Below, piece by piece: positions 25,065-34,226 of a stretch of DNA of 64,000 nt. Location of the stretch: positions 144,245-208,244 of the forward strand of contig NZ_VTRS01000006.1 of assembly GCF_008641065.1 (NCBI RefSeq), in the 5' to 3' direction. The notes beneath the pieces were generated by a model, which saw only the letters and a list, made by a program, of their open reading frames with translations, searched no databases and was not told the DNA's origin. Positions within the stretch are counted from its first letter, which is position 1. The number at the start of each line of letters is the position of its first letter. Source of the stretch: Rhabdaerophilum calidifontis. GTDB lineage: Bacteria; Pseudomonadota; Alphaproteobacteria; Rhizobiales; Beijerinckiaceae. A program made the translations under genes and the position numbers.

Positions 25065-28000
25065 ATGAACAGCATGGACGCATCGCAGGTTGCGGTGGAG
25101 GCGCCGGCCGCATGGCTCGCCGGCGCGCGGGATCCCGGGTTGCTGCGCGACGAGGTGCTCGCCGACCTGTTCCGGGCCAGCGCCGCCCGCCGGGGCGACA
25201 AGGTTCTGTTCCGCTCCGGCGCACGCCGGGTCACCTGGGCCGAGGCCGACCGGCTCACCGACCGTATCGCGGCGCGGCTCGCCGCGCTCGGCGCGCGGCC
25301 GGGCCGGGTCGTGGGGCTGTGGATGCCGCGCGGCATCGATCTCCTGATGGCGCAGATCGCGATCGTGAAATCCGGCGCGGCCTTCCTGCCGTTCGACGCC
25401 GACGCGCCGACCGATCGCATCGCCACCTGCCTCGCCGATGCCGGCGGCCTCTTGCTGCTGGCGGACGAAGCGGGGACGCACAAGGCCATGGAGACCGGCC
25501 TCGCGCTCGCCGCCTTCGAGACGCTCGCCGATGCGGCACCGATGGCGGAGACGGCGCCGCTGCCCGCCGCGCCGGATGATCCCGCCTATCTCATCTATAC
25601 CTCCGGCTCGACGGGCGTGCCCAAGGGCATCGTCATCTCGAACCGCAATATCTGCCATTTCCTGCGCGCCGGGAACGCGGTCTACGGCATCCGCGAGGAC
25701 GATGTCGTCTTCCAGAGCGCCTCGGTCGCCTTCGATCTCTCGATGGAGGAGATCTGGACGCCCTATCTCGTCGGCGCGACGCTTCTGGTTGCGACGCCGG
25801 AGATCCTCGCCGATCTCGAGCGGCTTCCGAAGCTGCTCGCCGATGAGGGGGTGACGGTCATCGACACGGTGCCGACCCTGCTTTCGGTGATTCCGAACGA
25901 CATTCCCGGCCTGCGCCTCATCCTGCTGGGCGGCGAGGCGCTGGCGCCGGCGCTCGTCGAACGCTGGGCGCGGCCCGGCCGGCGCATCCTCAACACCTAT
26001 GGCCCCACGGAGGCGACGGTGGTCGCCACCGTCGACGAGGTCGCCCCCGGCCGGCCCGTGACGATCGGCCGGCCGATCCCGAACTATACCTGCTACATCG
26101 TCGACGAGGCGTTGCGTCTCGTGCCGCCGGGGCAGGAGGGCGAATTGCTGATCGGCGGCCCCGGCGTCGCCGCCGGCTATCTTCAGCGCCCCGAGCTGAC
26201 GGCCGAGAAATTCATCGCCAACCCGTTCGGCGGCGATGGGAAGGATCCCGTCCTCTACCGCTCCGGCGATGCGGTGAGCCTCGATGCCGAGGGGCGGATC
26301 GTGTTCCACGGCCGCATCGACGATCAGGTCAAGATCCGCGGGTTCCGCGTCGAGCTCGGCGAGATCGAGGCCGCGCTCGCCGATTGCGACGATGTGCTCC
26401 AGGCGGCGGTCGTCCTGCGCCATGATGCCGGGATGGACCGGCTCGTCGCCTTCCTGGTGCCGGAGCCGGAGAGCGTCGTCGTGCCGACGATCCTGCGCGA
26501 GGAGCTGCGCCGGCGCCTGCCGCCCTACATGATCCCCGAGCGGTTTGAGACCGTCGCGGCATTGCCGCGGCTGACCTCGGGCAAGACCGACCGCAAGGCG
26601 CTCAAGGCGATGCCGCTCGCCGAGATGCCGGTCGCCGCCAATGACGAGGAGCCGCCCGCGACCGAGACCGAAGCGCTGCTGCTCGTCGCCGCGCGCAAGG
26701 TGATGCCGGGACGGGCGATCGCCTTCGATGCCGATTTCTTCCTCGATCTCGGCGGCCATTCGCTGATCGCCGCGCAATTCGTGTCGCTGATCCGCGAGGT
26801 TCCGGCCTTTTCCGGCATCACGCTCCAGGATGTCTACCAGCTCCGCACGCTGAGGAAGATCGGCGCGATGCTCGATGCGCGCTTCGGGCATGCCGATGCG
26901 CCGCCGCCGGATCTGTCCTTCGCGCCGCCCTCGCGCGCGCGGCGCATCGCCTGCGCGCTCGCCCAGCTCGCCGCGATGCCGGTGATCCTCTCGATCTCGA
27001 CGCTGCAATGGCTCGGCGTCTTCCTGGCCTTCATGTTCGTGAGCGCCGAGAACCTTTCGCTCGGCCGCACGGTGCTGATCCTGTGCACGACCTATGTCGG
27101 GATCAAATTCGGCACGCTCGCGCTCGTCGTGGCGCTCAAATGGCTGGTCCTCGGCCGCACGAAACCGGGGCGCTACCCGCTCTGGGGCGTCTATTTCTTC
27201 CGCTGGTGGTTCGTGCAGCGCCTCAACGCGCTCGTCCATCCGAGCTATCTCGCCAATTCCCCGATCATGCGGCTTTATCTGCGTCTGATGGGCGCCCGGG
27301 TCGGCTCGGGGGTGATGATCGCCCATGCCGAGTTCGGCTCGGCCGACCTTGTCGAGATCGGCGCCGGCGCCTCGATCGGCCACAAGGCGAACATCGCCAA
27401 TTCCGAGGTGATCGCCGGCGAACTGGTGATCGGCCGGGTGCGGATCGGGCCGGATGCCTATATCGGCAACCAGTCGATCATCCCCCTCGGCTGCGAGATC
27501 GGCGCCGATGCCCGCATCGAGGACATGACCGCGCTCGCCGAACATCAGGTCGTGGGCGAATGCGAGATCTGGGACGGCTCCCCGGCGCGCAGGGTTGGCA
27601 TGGTCGATCGCGCCACCCTGCCCGAGAAATCGCTGCCGAGCCCGTTCTGGCGGCATGCGCAATACTGGGTCTACGGCCTGCTGATCCTCGCCTTCTCGGC
27701 GATCGGCCTCATTCCGCTCTTCCCCGCCTTCTTCCTGATGGACAAGGTGGAGGCCCTGCTGGTCGACAGCGTATCCTGGCTCGAATGGTATCACGTCCTG
27801 CCGGTCGTGACCTGGATCATGGGTGCGGCGCTGGTGGTCTTCACGCTTGCCTTCGTGATCGCGATCCGCTGGCTGCTGCTGCCGATGCGGGTGAAGCCGG
27901 GCACCTATTCGGTCAATTCCTGGTTCTATCTCCGGCAATGGATGGTGAACCTCGCGACCGAGGTCTCCCTCGACACGCTCTCCTCGCTCTATGCGACGAT

Positions 28001-29078
28001 CTACATGCGCGGCTGGTATCGCCTGATGGGCTGCCGCATCGGCAAGGGCGCCGAGATCTCGACCAATATCGGCGCGCGCTACGATCTGGTTTCGATCGGC
28101 GAGGGATCGTTCATGGCCGATGAATGCGTGCTCGGCGACGAGGACAACCATCGCGGCTGGGTCACGTTCCGCGAGACCGCGATCGGCAACCGCGTCTTCG
28201 TCGGCAACAACGCCGTCATCGCCCATGGCACGCGCATCGAGGAGGGCGCGTTGGTCGGCGTGAAATCGCGCGCGCCGGATTCCGGCCTTGTCGGGCCCGG
28301 CGAGACCTGGTTCGGTTCGCCGCCGATCAAGTTTCCCGTGCGCCAGACCTTCGGCGATATCGGCGCCAACTGGACCTACGAGCCACCGCTGCGGATGAAG
28401 CTGTGGCGGGCCGCTTTCGAGGCGCTCCACACCACCTTCCCGACCATGCTGTTCCTGACGCTCGGGTCGATCGCGGTCTATTTCTTCATCTACCCGGCCT
28501 ACGAGAAGGGGCTGTGGCTCAGCGCTCTCGGCGCCTTCGTCGCCGCGAGCATGGTGATGCCGGTGGTGATGGTGCTCTGCGTCTGCGCGATCAAATGGGG
28601 GCTGATGGGCGTCTACAAGCCGCTCGCCAAGCCGATGTGGTCGTGGTGGGCGATGAAGACCGAGGCGGTGGCGGTGCTCTATTGGGGGCTCGGCGGCAAG
28701 GTCCTGCTCGAACATCTGCGCGGCACCGCTTATCTGCCGATGTTCCTGCGGCTGTTCGGGGCCCGGATCGGCGAGGGTGTCTACATGGACACGACCGACA
28801 TCACCGAATTCGATTGCGTCAGGATCGGCAATCACGTGGCGATGAACGATCTCTCCTGCCTCCAGACGCATCTCTACGAGGATCGCGTGATGAAGGTCGG
28901 GCGGATCGAGGTGGCGGACGGGGTGTCGATCGGCTCCTTCGCGACCGTGCTCTACGATACCAAGGTCGGCGCCTTCGCGCGGCTCACCCCGCTGACGCTG
29001 GTGATGAAGGGCGAGCAGATCCCCGCGCATACCGTCTGGGGCGGTGCGCCGGCGGTGCCGGCGGGGGCCGCGCCGTGA
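25065..29078 (+). CDS. Pls/PosA-type non-ribosomal peptide synthetase (A-PCP-membrane C-terminal domain)
   Basis: Single-module membrane NRPS of 1337 residues. Adenylation domain (about 30-520): IYTSGSTGVPKG (A3), NTYGPTEATV (A5), YRSGDAV (A7), GRIDDQVKIRGFRVELGEIE (A8), TSGKTDRKALK (A10). Carrier domain near 565: DLGGHSLIAAQF, with the phosphopantetheine Ser. The rest is the TIGR02353-type region: three hexapeptide left-handed beta-helix units (about 735-830, 985-1080, 1235-1325) separated by pairs of membrane helices. Epsilon-poly-lysine synthase shows this layout; it makes isopeptide homopolymers of basic amino acids. The A4 segment FDLSMEEIW has Asp followed by a Glu that would suit a basic side chain. 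Product unknown. No phosphopantetheinyl transferase is in the window. Confidence 0.88.
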   Translation: MNSMDASQVAVEAPAAWLAGARDPGLLRDEVLADLFRASAARRGDKVLFRSGARRVTWAEADRLTDRIAARLAALGARPGRVVGLWMPRGIDLLMAQIAIVKSGAAFLPFDADAPTDRIATCLADAGGLLLLADEAGTHKAMETGLALAAFETLADAAPMAETAPLPAAPDDPAYLIYTSGSTGVPKGIVISNRNICHFLRAGNAVYGIREDDVVFQSASVAFDLSMEEIWTPYLVGATLLVATPEILADLERLPKLLADEGVTVIDTVPTLLSVIPNDIPGLRLILLGGEALAPALVERWARPGRRILNTYGPTEATVVATVDEVAPGRPVTIGRPIPNYTCYIVDEALRLVPPGQEGELLIGGPGVAAGYLQRPELTAEKFIANPFGGDGKDPVLYRSGDAVSLDAEGRIVFHGRIDDQVKIRGFRVELGEIEAALADCDDVLQAAVVLRHDAGMDRLVAFLVPEPESVVVPTILREELRRRLPPYMIPERFETVAALPRLTSGKTDRKALKAMPLAEMPVAANDEEPPATETEALLLVAARKVMPGRAIAFDADFFLDLGGHSLIAAQFVSLIREVPAFSGITLQDVYQLRTLRKIGAMLDARFGHADAPPPDLSFAPPSRARRIACALAQLAAMPVILSISTLQWLGVFLAFMFVSAENLSLGRTVLILCTTYVGIKFGTLALVVALKWLVLGRTKPGRYPLWGVYFFRWWFVQRLNALVHPSYLANSPIMRLYLRLMGARVGSGVMIAHAEFGSADLVEIGAGASIGHKANIANSEVIAGELVIGRVRIGPDAYIGNQSIIPLGCEIGADARIEDMTALAEHQVVGECEIWDGSPARRVGMVDRATLPEKSLPSPFWRHAQYWVYGLLILAFSAIGLIPLFPAFFLMDKVEALLVDSVSWLEWYHVLPVVTWIMGAALVVFTLAFVIAIRWLLLPMRVKPGTYSVNSWFYLRQWMVNLATEVSLDTLSSLYATIYMRGWYRLMGCRIGKGAEISTNIGARYDLVSIGEGSFMADECVLGDEDNHRGWVTFRETAIGNRVFVGNNAVIAHGTRIEEGALVGVKSRAPDSGLVGPGETWFGSPPIKFPVRQTFGDIGANWTYEPPLRMKLWRAAFEALHTTFPTMLFLTLGSIAVYFFIYPAYEKGLWLSALGAFVAASMVMPVVMVLCVCAIKWGLMGVYKPLAKPMWSWWAMKTEAVAVLYWGLGGKVLLEHLRGTAYLPMFLRLFGARIGEGVYMDTTDITEFDCVRIGNHVAMNDLSCLQTHLYEDRVMKVGRIEVADGVSIGSFATVLYDTKVGAFARLTPLTLVMKGEQIPAHTVWGGAPAVPAGAAP

Positions 29079-29161
29079 CGGAGGGGCAGGGCAGGCGCTT
29101 CGCCGGGACAAGCGGACCTGCCGGATTTGCCAAGGCGGCCGGGTTCGACTAGAGCCCGGAC

Positions 29162-30247
29162 ATGTCGCATAATTCCTTCGGCCACCTCTTCCGCTTCACG
29201 ACCTTCGGAGAAAGCCACGGCCCGGCGATCGGCTGCGTCGTCGATGGCTGCCCGCCGCTGATCCCGCTGACGGAGGCGGAGATCCAGGCCGATCTCGATC
29301 GGCGCCGGCCGGGACAGAGCCGCTACACCACCCAGCGCCAGGAGCCGGATACGGTCAGGATCCTCTCCGGCGTCTTCACCGAGGCCGACGGCATCCAGCG
29401 CACCACCGGCACGCCGATCGGGCTCCTGATCGAGAATGTCGACCAGCGCTCGAAGGATTATTCGGAGATCGCCGCGAAATTCCGCCCCGGTCACGCCGAT
29501 TTCACCTATGACGCGAAATACGGCATCCGTGATCCGCGTGGCGGCGGCCGTGCCTCGGCGCGCGAGACCGCCTGCCGCGTCGCCGCCGGCGCGATTGCCC
29601 GCAAGATCCTGCCCGGCTGCCGCGTGCGCGGCGCGCTGGTGCAGATGGGCCCGCACCGGATCGACCGCGCCAATTGGGATTGGGACGAGATCGACCGCAA
29701 CCCGTTCTTCTGCCCGGATGCGAAAGCCGCCGCTCTGTTCGCCGAGTATCTCGACGGCATCCGCAAGGCCGGCTCCTCGATCGGGGCCGTGATCGAGGTG
29801 GTGGCGGAGGGCGTGCCGCCGGGGCTCGGCGCGCCGGTTTATGGCAAGCTCGATTCCGATCTCGCCGCTGCGCTGATGTCGATCAACGCGGTCAAGGGCG
29901 TCGAGATCGGGGCCGGCTTCGGCGCCGCGGAATTGAGCGGCGAGGCGAATGCCGACACGATGCGCATCGGCAATGACGGGCGGCCAATCTTCGCCTCGAA
30001 CCATGCCGGCGGCATCCTCGGCGGCATCTCGACCGGGCAGCCGGTGGTCGCGCGTTTCGCCGTCAAGCCGACCTCGTCGATCCTGACCCCGCGCGAGACG
30101 GTCGACCGGTTCGGCAACGAGACCGAGATCCTGACCAGGGGCCGGCACGACCCCTGCGTCGGCATCCGCGCGGTGCCCGTCGGCGAAGCGATGGTGGCAA
30201 TCGTCCTGGCGGATCATTATCTCCGCCATCGCGGGCAGGTTGGGTGA
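29162..30247 (+). CDS. aroC: Chorismate synthase
   Basis: Shikimate-pathway enzyme converting EPSP to chorismate with reduced FMN. The 361-residue protein carries the three family signatures: [39 protein letters not shown] and [36 protein letters not shown] lies near the C-terminus. Its stop codon overlaps an upstream GTG of the ribB reading frame, so the two are expected to be co-transcribed. Confidence 0.96.
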   Translation: MSHNSFGHLFRFTTFGESHGPAIGCVVDGCPPLIPLTEAEIQADLDRRRPGQSRYTTQRQEPDTVRILSGVFTEADGIQRTTGTPIGLLIENVDQRSKDYSEIAAKFRPGHADFTYDAKYGIRDPRGGGRASARETACRVAAGAIARKILPGCRVRGALVQMGPHRIDRANWDWDEIDRNPFFCPDAKAAALFAEYLDGIRKAGSSIGAVIEVVAEGVPPGLGAPVYGKLDSDLAAALMSINAVKGVEIGAGFGAAELSGEANADTMRIGNDGRPIFASNHAGGILGGISTGQPVVARFAVKPTSSILTPRETVDRFGNETEILTRGRHDPCVGIRAVPVGEAMVAIVLADHYLRHRGQVG

Positions 30248-30258
30248 GGGAGCATCAG

Positions 30259-31332
30259 GTGGCCAATTCCATTGCCGATGTGATCGAGGCATTCCGGAAC
30301 GGGGAGATCGTCGTCGTGACGGACGACGACGACCGCGAGGGCGAGGGCGATCTCATCGTTGCGGCGTCGCTGTGCACGCCGGAGAAGATGGCCTTCATCA
30401 TTCGCCACACGTCCGGCATCGTCTGCGCGCCGCTGCCGCTCGGCGAGGCGCGGCGGCTCAGGCTCGACCCGATGGTGGCGGTCAACGATTCCGCGCATTC
30501 CACCGCCTTCACGGTCTCGATCGATTATCGCGAGGGGTTGACGACCGGCATCTCGGCGGATGAGCGCACAGCCACCGTGCGCGCGCTGGCCAATGGCAAT
30601 GTCCAGGCGGGGGATTTCGTCCGCCCCGGCCATATCTTCCCGCTGATCGCGCGCGAGGGCGGGGTGCTGATGCGTTCCGGGCACACCGAGGCCGCGGTCG
30701 ATCTCTGCCGGCTCGCGGGGCTGCCGCCGGTCGGGGTCATCTCCGAACTGGTGAACGACGACGGCAGCGTGACCAAGGGCCGCCAGGTCGCGGATTTCGC
30801 GGCCCGGCATGCGCTGAAAACGGTGACGATCGCCGATCTCATCACCTATCGCCAGGCGCGCGAGAAGCTTGTGGAGCGTGTCGTCACCTTCCCGGTCGAG
30901 ACCGCGATCGGCACGCTCCGGGGGCACGCCTTCTCGACCCCGTTCGACGAGGTGCAGCATCTGGCGCTGGTGCATGGCGAGATCGGCGACGGCCGCGGCG
31001 TGCTCACGCGCCTGCACCGGGCCAACGCCATGACCGACGTGTTCGGCGGCGGCAAGGTGATCGGCGCGGCGCTGGAGCGCTTCCGCGCCGAGGGGCGCGG
31101 CGTGCTTGTCTATCTGCGCGATGGCACCGCCGGTGTCCCGAGTTCCGGGCTCGCAAGCCGGCAGAATTCGGACCAGCAGCGCGCGACCGCCTGGCGCGAG
31201 GTCGGGCTCGGCGCGCAGATCCTGCGCGATCTCGGCGTCTCCTCGATCCGCAATCTCTCCACGAGCGGCAACCGCGCCTTCGTCGGGCTGGCGGCCTTCG
31301 GCATCGAGATCGAGGGCACGGAGGCGCTCTAG
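30259..31332 (+). CDS. ribB: 3,4-dihydroxy-2-butanone-4-phosphate synthase with degenerate GTP cyclohydrolase II domain
   Basis: Riboflavin synthesis enzyme. N-terminal RibB domain (about 1-205): VVVTDDDDREGEGDLIVAA, IRHTSGIVCAPL and RPGHIFPLIAREGGVLMRSG carry the catalytic acids and phosphate-binding residues. The C-terminal 150 residues align with RibA, but the zinc-binding Cys triad is absent: the usual HSECLTGD equivalent reads LHRANAMTD and no CDCG follows. This is the RibBX form found in many proteobacteria, which needs a separate RibA. I prefer GTG at 30259, with AGGGAG 6 bases upstream, to GTG at 30244, which overlaps the aroC stop. Confidence 0.88.
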   Translation: MANSIADVIEAFRNGEIVVVTDDDDREGEGDLIVAASLCTPEKMAFIIRHTSGIVCAPLPLGEARRLRLDPMVAVNDSAHSTAFTVSIDYREGLTTGISADERTATVRALANGNVQAGDFVRPGHIFPLIAREGGVLMRSGHTEAAVDLCRLAGLPPVGVISELVNDDGSVTKGRQVADFAARHALKTVTIADLITYRQAREKLVERVVTFPVETAIGTLRGHAFSTPFDEVQHLALVHGEIGDGRGVLTRLHRANAMTDVFGGGKVIGAALERFRAEGRGVLVYLRDGTAGVPSSGLASRQNSDQQRATAWREVGLGAQILRDLGVSSIRNLSTSGNRAFVGLAAFGIEIEGTEAL

Positions 31333-31372
31333 CGGCCCGTTCCGGCGCCATGTCGCCCGGAAACGCCCCTAG

Positions 31373-32299
31373 CTAGGCGCCCATCAGCGTCTCGACATGC
31401 GCGGCGACGGAGGTCGAGAGCCCTTCGAGATCGTAGCCGCCTTCCAGCAGGCTGACGATGCGGCCGCCGCAATGCCGGCCGGCGATCTCCATCAGCCGCG
31501 CGGTGGCCCAGGCGAAATCCGCGGCCTCGAACCGCAGATTGGCAAGCGGATCGCGCCGATGCGCATCGAACCCGGCCGAGATCAGGATCAGATCCGGCGC
31601 ATGCGCGACAAGACGCGGGAAGACCTTCGCCTCATAGGCCTCGCGCAGCGCCGCGCCGCCATCCCCGGCGCGGAACGGCACATTGACGATGTTGTCATGC
31701 GCGCCGCGTTCGTCCGGGGCACCGGTGCCGGGATAGAGCGGCATCTCGTGGCTGGAGATGAAGAGCACGTCCCGCTCCGACCAGAAGATGTCCTGCGTGC
31801 CGTTGCCGTGATGCACGTCCCAATCCACGATGGCGACGCGCCGCGCGCCGGCCTCGCGCGCGAGGCGCGCCGCGACCGCGACCGTGTTGAACAGGCAGAA
31901 GCCCATCGCGGTCTCGCGTTCGGCATGGTGGCCCGGCGGGCGGGCGGCGACGAAGGCATTGGCGGCCTCGCCCCCGAGGACCGCCGCGACCGCGCGCCGC
32001 ACCGAGCCCAGCGCGGCGAGCGCCGCCGGCAGCGACCCGGGGGAAAGCGAGGTATCCGCATCGAGGAAGGCGAAACCCGTCTCCGGCGCCGCGGCGACGA
32101 GATCGTGCACATAGCCCTCGGGATGGACGAGGAGCGCGAGTTCCGGCGTGCCGGGGGCGGCGCCCTCGCGTCGCAGCGCCGCGAATCGCGGATCGGCAAG
32201 CGCGGCCTCGACCGCGCGCAGCCGGTCCGGCCGTTCCGGGTGGCCGGCCGGCATCGCATGGCCCAGGAAGAGGGGGTCGGAGATGAGGAGGGTCGTCAC
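31373..32299 (-). CDS. Histone deacetylase family protein (acetylpolyamine amidohydrolase-like)
   Basis: Zinc hydrolase of the arginase/deacetylase fold, 308 residues from a GTG at 32299. The catalytic segments are clear: ARPPGHHAERETAMGFCLFN (His-His), VDWDVHHGNGTQDIFW (zinc Asp and His), SSHEMPLYPGTG and ISAGFDAHRRDPLANL (second zinc Asp). Bacterial members remove acetyl groups from polyamines or other small amines; the substrate is unknown. In related genomes this gene often adjoins xseB, but here it lies 18 kb away, convergent with ribB. Confidence 0.88.
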   Translation of the reverse strand: MTTLLISDPLFLGHAMPAGHPERPDRLRAVEAALADPRFAALRREGAAPGTPELALLVHPEGYVHDLVAAAPETGFAFLDADTSLSPGSLPAALAALGSVRRAVAAVLGGEAANAFVAARPPGHHAERETAMGFCLFNTVAVAARLAREAGARRVAIVDWDVHHGNGTQDIFWSERDVLFISSHEMPLYPGTGAPDERGAHDNIVNVPFRAGDGGAALREAYEAKVFPRLVAHAPDLILISAGFDAHRRDPLANLRFEAADFAWATARLMEIAGRHCGGRIVSLLEGGYDLEGLSTSVAAHVETLMGA

Positions 32300-32445
32300 G
32301 GGCGATCCGGATGGGCTCGGGCAGGGGCGTTCAAGGTGTGTGATAGCGCACCGACCGGCCGCGGCAAACCATCGCTTGGCGAAACTGTGGCTTTGTTGCA
32401 CTATTGCGGCGATTCATCCGGCGTTAAGCAGACCGCAAGTTTTCC

Positions 32446-32459
32446 CTGATCTACGTCAA
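32446..32459. promoter_or_regulatory. FNR/FixK-like box next to the L,D-transpeptidase start
   Basis: CTGAT-N4-GTCAA is close to the alphaproteobacterial FNR/FixK site TTGAT-N4-RTCAA, with one mismatch. It ends only 4 bases before the ATG at 32463, a position suited to repression or to a leader rather than activation. It may be fortuitous. Confidence 0.25.
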
Positions 32460-32462
32460 GTC

Positions 32463-33083
32463 ATGAACACGATTCTTTCTCGCTTTGCCCGATTCGCGCT
32501 GGTTGCCGGCCTCGCCATGGCCGCGGCGGCCTGCAATTACACATCCTTCCCCGATCCGCAGCTTTCGGCGCGCGATGTCGAGCTGCTCGCGCTCGCGCCC
32601 AAATCGCTCAACCGCGATCTCGATCCGGCCCGCGCCCGCTACCGCATGCCGAACCCGACGAAGGAGAGGGTGCCGGGAACCATCGTGGTCGATACCCAGG
32701 CGCGCTTCCTCTATTTCGTCGAGGAGGGCAACACGGTTCTGCGCTACGAGATCTCGCCGGGCGAGGAAGCGCATCAATGGACCGGAATCGCTACCATCGG
32801 CCGCAAGGTCGAATGGCCGTCCTGGACACCGGGGCCGACGGCCCGCAAGATGAACCCGGCCCTGCCGGGAACGGTTCCGGGCGGGCCGGAAAACCCGCTC
32901 GGCGCGCGTGCCATCTATCTCCACGATGAGCGCGGCCGCGACACCGAATACCGTATCCACGGCACCAACGAGCCGGATATGATCGGCCTCCCGGTTTCGC
33001 TCGGTTGCATCCGCATGCACAATATCGACGCGATCGATCTCTACAACCGCGTCAAGATCGGTTCGAAGGTCGTCGTGCTCTGA
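32463..33083 (+). CDS. L,D-transpeptidase (YkuD/ErfK family), probable lipoprotein
   Basis: Periplasmic cysteine transpeptidase of 206 residues that makes 3-3 peptidoglycan cross-links or attaches lipoproteins. The catalytic motif is YRIHGTNEPDMIGLPVSLGC followed by IRMHN (His and Cys, about 165-190). The N-terminus ALVAGLAMAAAAC looks like a lipoprotein signal with Cys24. VEWPSWTPGP and ARAIYLHDERGRDTEYR are typical of the family. The start at 32463 is chosen because the signal peptide begins there. Confidence 0.9.
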   Translation: MNTILSRFARFALVAGLAMAAAACNYTSFPDPQLSARDVELLALAPKSLNRDLDPARARYRMPNPTKERVPGTIVVDTQARFLYFVEEGNTVLRYEISPGEEAHQWTGIATIGRKVEWPSWTPGPTARKMNPALPGTVPGGPENPLGARAIYLHDERGRDTEYRIHGTNEPDMIGLPVSLGCIRMHNIDAIDLYNRVKIGSKVVVL

Positions 33084-33177
33084 TCGGGCCTGCACCGGAC
33101 TCGGTGCGGCAACGTTTCCGGAATGCCAGAAAGACAGCCGACCGGCCGCCTTTTCGCATCGGATAATCGAAGCCGGG

Positions 33178-33375
33178 TCAGTCGTGATCGGGCTGCGGCA
33201 TCGGCCGGGAGGGCGCCGTGCCGGTGCGGCGCGGGCGCGCGGCGGCGGCCAGCGCCGGCAGCGCGATCGAGCGGTAGTTCCGGGCGACATGCTCCCGGAC
33301 CGCGACGCGCTCGCGCGCGATATGGATCTCTTCCTGGTTGCGAATGGCTTCGGCAAGAATCGAGGCCGGCATCAT
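33178..33375 (-). CDS. Small hypothetical protein
   Basis: From ATG 33375 (AAGGA about 9 bases upstream) a 65-residue protein can be read: MMPASILAEAIRNQEEIHIA, then REHVARNYRSIALPAL and a basic proline-rich tail. The first 45 residues look like a plausible amphipathic helix pair; the tail looks non-specific. It lies between the L,D-transpeptidase and marR-type genes. I do not recognise it, and it could be a non-coding reading. Confidence 0.4.
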   Translation of the reverse strand: MMPASILAEAIRNQEEIHIARERVAVREHVARNYRSIALPALAAAARPRRTGTAPSRPMPQPDHD

Positions 33376-33500
33376 CTCAATCTGTCCTTCCTGGCACGGC
33401 CGGACGATCCGCCGACCATCGGGAAGAGAAACCCGAGGATGATGCAATCCGTTCGGCCGAATTGTGGAAAAAGCGCGGCCCGAGATCGCGCGATCCTGCG

Positions 33501-34016
33501 TCAGGCCGTTCTACGTGCCTTGGGCTCGCCCTGAGCCGGGCCCGCCTCCGCAACGGTCGTGGCGGCCTCGCTCTGTTCGAGCGCGCGAAACGTGTCGCGC
33601 CAGCGGCTGATCACCTGGTCGAGATATTCGAGATCGACATCCTTCAGGCGGCCGATGGTCTCGGTGACGAAGACCTGCTGCACCTGCATCCCCGCCTGCG
33701 CCGCCTGGCGGCCCTCGGTGGTGAGATGCAGCGCGTAGGAGCGCCGGTCGCCGGGGATCGCGCGGCGGTCGACGAGCCCGGCCTCGACAAGCCGGTCGAC
33801 AAGGCCCGAGACATTGCCCTTGGTGACATAGAGCCGCTCGGCGAGGTCACGCTGGGTGATGCCCTCGGCTTCGGTCAGGGTCGAGAGCAGGTCGAACTGG
33901 GCAATCGACAACCCGAGCCGCCGAAGCCGCTGTGACATCGCGGCGTGGCCGCGCTGGTGAAGCCGCAGGAACCGGAACCAGATCCTCGCGGGCGTGACGG
34001 CTGGACGTTCGGACAT
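33501..34016 (-). CDS. MarR family transcriptional regulator
   Basis: A 171-residue winged-helix dimeric regulator: ARIWFRFLRLHQRGHAAMSQ (dimerisation helix), LSIAQFDLLSTLTEAEGITQ, the recognition helix region YVTKGNVSGLVDRLVEAGLV, and the wing DRRAIPGDRRSYALHLT. ATG at 34016 has AAGGA 7 bases upstream. It is divergent from the DUF898-M48-DUF1499 genes across 210 bp, so it may control them as well as itself; no clear palindrome was found there. Confidence 0.88.
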   Translation of the reverse strand: MSERPAVTPARIWFRFLRLHQRGHAAMSQRLRRLGLSIAQFDLLSTLTEAEGITQRDLAERLYVTKGNVSGLVDRLVEAGLVDRRAIPGDRRSYALHLTTEGRQAAQAGMQVQQVFVTETIGRLKDVDLEYLDQVISRWRDTFRALEQSEAATTVAEAGPAQGEPKARRTA

Positions 34017-34226
34017 ATGATATCCTTCTACCATACTGGCTTTTGTGATGATAGCCGTTCTTGTCAATCCGGTTTTGCGATGCTGTGCGGCGGCGCATGG
34101 CTTTTCCTGACGATGCTTGTCCGTCTGCCGGTTTTCCTTGGGGCGCTTTTCCTCGGGCGGCGCGCGTGCGACAAGCGTGCCGGAGTTGGGGAAACGCGGG
34201 CGACGGGAACGGGTTTGGGTGGCGCG

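Noticed and set aside
24873..29111. A 1412-codon open frame on the minus strand opposite the NRPS
   Set aside because: It mirrors the codon structure of the plus-strand NRPS, whose domain motifs are unmistakable. The antisense product is an Arg/Gly/Asp/His-rich string without any domain. Long antisense frames are expected at this G+C.
33092..33107. Terminator after the L,D-transpeptidase gene
   Set aside because: GCACCG-GACT-CGGTGC is a short hairpin without a following T run; too weak to call.
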